In this document: in pieces, positions 59,919 through 64,000 of the stretch
Layout of the letters: each line of letters begins with the position of its first letter
Numbering within the stretch: the first letter of the stretch is position 1
From: Acidobacteriota bacterium
GTDB taxonomy: Bacteria; Acidobacteriota; Thermoanaerobaculia; Multivoradales; J023
Assembly (NCBI GenBank): GCA_029263395.1
Contig: JAJCXO010000257.1
Location: 49,963 to 113,962 of the forward strand
Reading direction: 5' to 3'
Length of the DNA stretch: 64,000 nt
Program-made: the position numbers and the translations under genes
The notes under the pieces: generated by a model
Seen by the model: only the letters and a program-made list of their open reading frames with translations
Databases searched by the model: none
Told to the model about the DNA's origin: nothing

Positions 59919-61073
59919 ATGCCATCACTCTCTCGACCTGATCATCGGCCGCAGCGGCCGACGTTCTCCTCCGGCCCCTGCGCCAAACGCCCTGGCTGGC
60001 ATCTATCAGCTTTGGACGACGCCGCCCTCGGCAGATCCCATCGTTCCAAAGCTGGCAAGGCGAAACTAGCCGCCGCTATCGACCGCACCCGAGACATTCT
60101 GGGGATTCCCGAGACGCATCGCATCGGCATCGTAGCGGGCTCCGACAGCGGCGCCTTCGAGATGGCGATGTGGTCTCTGCTCGGCGCCCGCGGCGTCGAC
60201 GCCCTAGCCTGGGAATCGTTCAGCAAAGGCTGGGTCAAAGACGTGATGGATCAGCTACAACTCGAAGATGTGCGGGTCATGGAGGCCGACTATGGCGAGC
60301 TGCCGGATCTCGCTGCCACCGATGCGGAGCGCGACATCGTCTTCGCCTGGAACGGCACCACCTCGGGTGTGCGGGTACCGAACGGCGATTGGATCGCCGA
60401 CAACCGCGGTGGACTCACCCTTTGCGACGCAACCTCTGCGGTTTTCGCGCAGCCCCTGCCATGGGACAAACTCGACGTCGCCACCTACTCGTGGCAGAAG
60501 GTGCTGGGTGGTGAAGCAGCCCATGGCATGTTGATTCTGAGCCCGCGGGCGGTTGAACGACTCGAAAGCTACACCCCACCGTGGCCGCTGCCGAAGATCT
60601 TTCGCCTCACCAAAGGCGGCCAGCTCATTGAGGGCATCTTCAAGGGCGCGACGATCAACACACCGAGCATGCTGTGTGTGGAAGACTACCTCGACGCCCT
60701 GACCTGGGTCGAAGACATCGGTGGACTCGACGCCCTGATGGCCCGCGCCGACGCCAACCTGGCAACCGTCGCCGAGTGGGTCGAGCGCACCTCGTGGGTC
60801 GACTTCCTGGCCAAGGAGCCAACAACCCGCTCCAACACCTCAGTCTGCCTGCAAATCGTAGATCCGGCCTTTAAAGCCCTCGGGGCCGACCGACGCGCAG
60901 CGGTCCCCAAACAAATCGCGGGCCTGCTCGAACAAGAGGGGGTCGCCTTCGACATAGGCTCCTATCGCGCTGCTCCACCCGGCTTGCGGGTGTGGTGCGG
61001 AGCAACCGTCGACGGCACCGACGTCGAAGCCTTGTTGCCCTGGCTCGATTGGGCCTACGCTGAAGTGCTCTGA
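59919..61073 (+). CDS. serC: Phosphoserine aminotransferase
   Basis: PLP enzyme converting 3-phosphohydroxypyruvate and glutamate to phosphoserine, in serine biosynthesis (and a step of pyridoxal synthesis). 384 residues, of the methanogen/alphaproteobacterial-type SerC group. The N-terminal [18 protein letters not shown] is the family start; [18 protein letters not shown] contains the cofactor-contact Asp, and the catalytic Lys is in [20 protein letters not shown] and [14 protein letters not shown] fit. No SerA or SerB gene nearby. Confidence 0.93.
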   Translation: MPSLSRPDHRPQRPTFSSGPCAKRPGWHLSALDDAALGRSHRSKAGKAKLAAAIDRTRDILGIPETHRIGIVAGSDSGAFEMAMWSLLGARGVDALAWESFSKGWVKDVMDQLQLEDVRVMEADYGELPDLAATDAERDIVFAWNGTTSGVRVPNGDWIADNRGGLTLCDATSAVFAQPLPWDKLDVATYSWQKVLGGEAAHGMLILSPRAVERLESYTPPWPLPKIFRLTKGGQLIEGIFKGATINTPSMLCVEDYLDALTWVEDIGGLDALMARADANLATVAEWVERTSWVDFLAKEPTTRSNTSVCLQIVDPAFKALGADRRAAVPKQIAGLLEQEGVAFDIGSYRAAPPGLRVWCGATVDGTDVEALLPWLDWAYAEVL

Positions 61074-61225
61074 GTCGTTACTGACGCTAGGCGTCGGCAA
61101 CTTGGAGGCCGCAGAATCGCTAGAGATCGTCGCTCCACGACGTATGGCCGCACCAAACTCGAACATCCGAGGCTAAATCACCGCCTTGGATGGTTGGGTG
61201 CAGTGCCGGGAAGTCTCCAGCGACC

Positions 61226-61542
61226 GTTTGGATACTTGTCCAAAGCAGTTCAGATGGCGTCGCCGAGCGCCTGGAGGTTTCTCCGGCTCTCGCCCGAGCC
61301 AAATCTCGAAGCTACTGAGCTGCCAAATAATCTATCGGAGGCTCTTGGCGAGGATTCTGAACTGTCGCCTCTCTTCCGCGAGCCTCTTCGCCGTGACTGG
61401 ATCGCTCGCCAAGCCCTGACATCGCCACATTTAGCGGCTTGGACAAGTATCCAAACGCTTCGGGCGTCCTAGATGGCCTCTTGGACGTGGCGCCAGATGA
61501 TGACTGACACACGTTTCGAGAGGCTTGGACAAGTATCCAAAC
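61226..61542. repeat. Inverted and direct copies of GCTTGGACAAGTATCCAAAC
   Basis: The 20-base palindrome-containing element is at 61437-61456 and 61523-61542 in one orientation (86 bp apart), and once inverted, with one extra base, at 61226-61246. Downstream of each direct copy is a related AGATGG...TCTTGGAC stretch. The TGACACACGTTTCGAG-type core recurs at 61506-61520. The gap 61074-61575 has no gene. The inverted pair, about 190 bp apart, resembles a small mobile element (MITE/BIME-like). Confidence 0.8.
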
Positions 61543-61575
61543 ACCGCGGATAGCGTAGATGGATTCTTGGACTTT

Positions 61576-62601
61576 TCACCGAGCGAGGATCTCTTCGAAC
61601 AGTGCCAACGCCCGTGGATCCTCCGACTGGCCGAGCCAAAAGATCGCTTTCTTGCGAATTTCGCCCTGCGAGTGATTCTCAGCATAGTGAATCAAGAGGG
61701 GCACGCCCCGGTCTGCTGGCAGCTGCGACAACGCAAAAACGGCGTGTTCTTTGACGTCCAGGTCAGGATCGTGCTCCGTTGCGTCGGCGATCGCCTCGGC
61801 GGCACGCTCTCCCGCCTCCTGAGAAAGCCAGAACAAGGCCTGGCTACGAACTTTTCGATGAGGATCTCGATGCGCCATATCGATCAACATCGTGAGGGCG
61901 CCCGGTGCATCACTGAGATGCAAAGCAAAGGTCAGGTGCTCGCGCAGATCCAGATCGGTCAGGTTGTGGCGCAGACGGACAAGTGCCTCGAAACCGGCCT
62001 CTTCGCGGGCCTCACCCAGCCAGAAAATCGCCTCTTCTTCGAACCGCGGCAGCGTTTTTCCATGCGCCACGTCTTCGAGCAAAACGTCGATCGCACCTCC
62101 CTCATGGTGGGCGATGGCCATCAGCGAGGCCTCCGCGGACTTTCGGGTGCCAGCCCGACCTTGGGAGACCAAGAGATCGACACTCTGGGACGTTTCGACC
62201 CCATCCCAGACATACACCGGTAGTCCCCCCGCATCAACTTTGCAGTTTTCACCAAAGATCCGGATCTTGTCGACCTGCCGACCCTCGACGCGCAGCAGCA
62301 CGCGCAGCCGAAGAGTCACGCCTTCCTCCGTCCAATCCTGCGAATAGGCACTGGGTTTTTCGAGAAAACACAGGTTACGCCCACCGCAACACAGGTTGCG
62401 CTTGCGCTGCGCAATCGGCACCAGGTAGGTGGCCCAAGCGGGACCTTCGGTGGCCTCGGCCCAATCTGCAAACGCGACATCGAGGTCGGACGGCGCGGTG
62501 CCCATGGGATGAACTTCGGCGTTGTGGATCTGAGCTTCGGCCATCGTCATCTCGACGGTGACCAGGGACAGCAAAAGAACTAGCGGAACAACTCGGAACA
62601 T
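61576..62601 (-). CDS. Secreted HEAT-repeat protein
   Basis: 341-residue exported protein. Signal peptide MFRVVPLVLLLSLVTVEMTMAEA. An N-terminal domain (about 30-165) with a Cys cluster (RNLCCGGRNLCFL) and VYVWDGVET follows. Then five or six HEAT-like repeats (about 175-340) with the recurrent (A)xFWL(G/S)Q(A/S)(R/E)... pattern: EAIFWLGEAREE, RHNLTDLDLREHLTFAL, HRKVRSQALFWLSQEAG, DLDVKEHAVFALSQLP, GEIRKKAIFWLGQSEDP. A scaffold or phycobilin-lyase-like binding protein in the periplasm is likely; no enzymatic motif. Confidence 0.85.
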   Translation of the reverse strand: MFRVVPLVLLLSLVTVEMTMAEAQIHNAEVHPMGTAPSDLDVAFADWAEATEGPAWATYLVPIAQRKRNLCCGGRNLCFLEKPSAYSQDWTEEGVTLRLRVLLRVEGRQVDKIRIFGENCKVDAGGLPVYVWDGVETSQSVDLLVSQGRAGTRKSAEASLMAIAHHEGGAIDVLLEDVAHGKTLPRFEEEAIFWLGEAREEAGFEALVRLRHNLTDLDLREHLTFALHLSDAPGALTMLIDMAHRDPHRKVRSQALFWLSQEAGERAAEAIADATEHDPDLDVKEHAVFALSQLPADRGVPLLIHYAENHSQGEIRKKAIFWLGQSEDPRALALFEEILAR

Positions 62602-62716
62602 GGCATGGCTCCTTGGGGAAGATTGTATGATCTCGAATCGTTAGACGACGGAACCCAGCTGCGGTTGGCCAGAACTTCGACAAGCCGAGATTCGCCAAGC
62701 CTCGGTTCGATACACG
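62602..62716. promoter_or_regulatory. Divergent promoter region with a repeated TTCGATACAC
   Basis: TTCGATACAC occurs at 62706-62715 and 62724-62733, 18 bp apart, next to the start region of the DUF3142 gene. The gap serves the HEAT gene (minus) and the DUF3142 gene (plus). I see no clear -35/-10 pair. Confidence 0.35.
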
Positions 62717-63586
62717 GTGTTCGTTCGATACACTGTGATCGTGAAGCAATGGCGAAGATGGCGGCCCGCTAACGTCTTTGCTGGCGGTCTGTTCGCCAGC
62801 GTTGGTCTCGTTAGCGTCGGTCTCGTCAGCGCGACGCTTGTCACCGCGAGCTTGTCGAACCTCCCTCCGCTTCGAGGGCCCAGTCCGTCGGCGCCGGATC
62901 GACTTCCGATATCTCAGACTATTGTGTGGGCTTGGGAGCGGGCCGAGTCGCTGGAATTTCTGCCGTCGCCCAAAATCGCCGTCGCCGTACTGGTCGGTAG
63001 GCTGCGGCTCGCCGCTGGCACCGTGACGCCGTTTCCGCGTCTCCAGCCTCTGGCTTTGCCCCAGGACACGCCACGGATTGCGGTGGTGCGATTGGAGAGT
63101 GACCCGCGGCAGCGTCCCGATCTCGGCAGTGTGCAACAACAGCAGGTCACCGCGGCGATTCTGGCCTGGTCGACGTCGCCACCCGGCTTCGATGTGTTGC
63201 AGATCGATTTTGATGCCACCGTCTCGGAACGTGACTTCTATCGTCGCTTGTTGAGAGACCTTCGGGCCCAACTGCCCGAAGCCATGCCGATCTCGATCAC
63301 TGCCCTCGCTTCGTGGTGTCTCGGTGACGCCTGGCTTGACGGGCTACCGATCGATGAAGCGGTCCCGATGCTCTTCCGCATGGGTCCAGATGCACGGCTC
63401 ATCCGGGCCACGTTAGCCCGGGGCACAGACTTCAGTCATCCGCTCTGCCGGTCCAGTTACGGCTTGTCGTCCGATGAGCCGCTGCCGGTCTTGCGTTCCA
63501 ATCGGCGACTGTATCTTTTCCACCCCCAGGCCTGGTCGGAACCTGCCTGGACGGGCTTCCACCACCGCTTGACGCCAGACATCTGA
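62717..63586 (+). CDS. DUF3142 domain protein
   Basis: 289-residue exported protein with an N-terminal membrane segment (about 20-45). Family landmarks: TIVWAWERAESLEFLP, VAVAVLVGRLRL, LQPLALPQDTPRIAVVRLES, VLQIDFDATVSERDFYRRLLRDLR, PISITALASWCLGDAWL and EAVPMLFRMGPD. Function unknown; the fold suggests a TIM-barrel related to glycoside hydrolase-like proteins, which is inference. GTG at 62717 is used; GTG at 62735 or 62741 are alternatives. The following gene begins 23 bp later and is likely co-transcribed, a pairing seen in other genomes. Confidence 0.82.
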   Translation: MFVRYTVIVKQWRRWRPANVFAGGLFASVGLVSVGLVSATLVTASLSNLPPLRGPSPSAPDRLPISQTIVWAWERAESLEFLPSPKIAVAVLVGRLRLAAGTVTPFPRLQPLALPQDTPRIAVVRLESDPRQRPDLGSVQQQQVTAAILAWSTSPPGFDVLQIDFDATVSERDFYRRLLRDLRAQLPEAMPISITALASWCLGDAWLDGLPIDEAVPMLFRMGPDARLIRATLARGTDFSHPLCRSSYGLSSDEPLPVLRSNRRLYLFHPQAWSEPAWTGFHHRLTPDI

Positions 63587-63609
63587 AGGCCTGGCCAAGG
63601 AGCCTCCCA

Positions 63610-64000
63610 ATGGTGCACTCCCACCGAAGCAGGTTGATCTTCGCACTGATGGTACTGCTCAGCATGAGCTCGCCGTCGCAGGCTTGTGGCCCCTACGGCA
63701 TGATTTCCTTCTTCTGGTTGCCGCGTGACCCTGGGCCGAGCCTGGAACAGTTTCTCGAGGGGAACTTGGGCATCCTCGACCACGGCCTGCGCATGCCTTA
63801 TTTATACGTCGCCTATCGGCACCTCGTGGGCCTCGAAATGGACACCGAGAATCGAGAGGCATTGGCATCGTTATGGCCGCAGGCCCAATTCGACACTGGG
63901 AGGATAGATCCCGGCCAAGCCTGGCGAGACGCACGTGGCCAAGTCCCTGATCTTGGCCGCCCCAGCTGGATCTCGACCACCCGCAATCAGCGCACCGAGC
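63610..64000 (+). CDS. Exported protein, 3' end outside window
   Basis: ATG at 63610 with AAGGAG seven bases upstream. The frame stays open to the window end (130 codons). A signal peptide (SRLIFALMVLLSMSSPSQAC) ends before CGPYGMISFFWLPRDPGP. No domain is recognisable in the visible part; WISTTRNQR follows near the end. Adjacent to the DUF3142 gene on the same strand. In other genomes DUF3142 genes are followed by large secreted proteins, so this is likely the N-terminus of one. Confidence 0.8.
   Translation, partial: MVHSHRSRLIFALMVLLSMSSPSQACGPYGMISFFWLPRDPGPSLEQFLEGNLGILDHGLRMPYLYVAYRHLVGLEMDTENREALASLWPQAQFDTGRIDPGQAWRDARGQVPDLGRPSWISTTRNQRTE

Noticed and set aside
1..64000. tRNA or rRNA genes
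   Set aside because: I scanned for T-loop GTTCGA-type motifs with acceptor stems and for rRNA-like conserved stretches and saw no supported candidate; short matches lacked cloverleaf context.

Overview
The window is a 64 kb piece of a GC-rich bacterial chromosome with about 48 recognisable protein genes, no rRNA or tRNA gene that I could see, no CRISPR array and no phage block. The gene content points to a Gram-negative, probably aerobic bacterium: Tat-exported multicopper oxidase, SCO proteins, an outer-membrane-type glycan island, cyclic-di-GMP and PilZ signalling. It also has enhancer-binding proteins, LytTR signalling, a TPR-linked Ser/Thr kinase, a PabB-PabC fusion and a RAYT-like transposase with a long C-terminal tail. 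My best guess is an Acidobacteriota (Thermoanaerobaculia-like) genome. That is an inference from gene content, not from a marker gene.

Layout. 0-7.6 kb holds signalling genes: a c-di-GMP protein cut by the window edge, an unknown protein, a LytS/LytTR pair, a lipoprotein, a 43-bp tandem repeat array and a PilZ protein. 7.6-15.2 kb holds a penicillin-acylase-family hydrolase, an unknown Cys/His protein, an oligoendopeptidase and PabBC. 15.2-20.9 kb holds an NtrY/NtrX-like two-component pair and an FHA-domain AAA+ regulator with an altered GAFTGA loop. 20.9-38.1 kb is a cell-surface glycan region: GT4, GT2, three multi-spanning glycan enzymes, two radical SAM enzymes, GNAT, PIG-L deacetylase, DUF4956-VTC and a double methyltransferase. 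It contains an O-antigen-ligase-like gene that is broken and joined to a frameshifted fragment of a surface repeat protein. 38.1-40.6 kb holds a VWA protein, its MoxR ATPase partner and a LAB-N protein.

40.7-47.8 kb is a minus-strand operon: Tat multicopper oxidase, SCO-like protein lacking one copper cysteine, a 635-residue unknown exported protein, a canonical SCO protein, and a cytochrome c fused to a periplasmic-binding-like domain. It looks like a dedicated periplasmic copper/redox oxidation system. 49-57 kb holds a membrane glycosyltransferase, the kinase-TPR protein, a previously easy-to-miss 49-residue ORF, and a coiled-coil membrane protein. 57-61 kb holds a RAYT/Y1 transposase with a related short repeat in inverted orientation on its two sides, a YfcC-type transporter and SerC. 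The end holds a HEAT-repeat protein, a DUF3142 protein and the start of an exported protein that runs off the window.

The most unusual property is the number of intergenic short-period repeat arrays (periods 16, 17, 32, 43, 43/57, 69 and 86 bp) and hairpins. One repeat family brackets the RAYT-like gene and recurs 3 kb downstream, which suggests a REP/RAYT-type system with non-canonical repeats.
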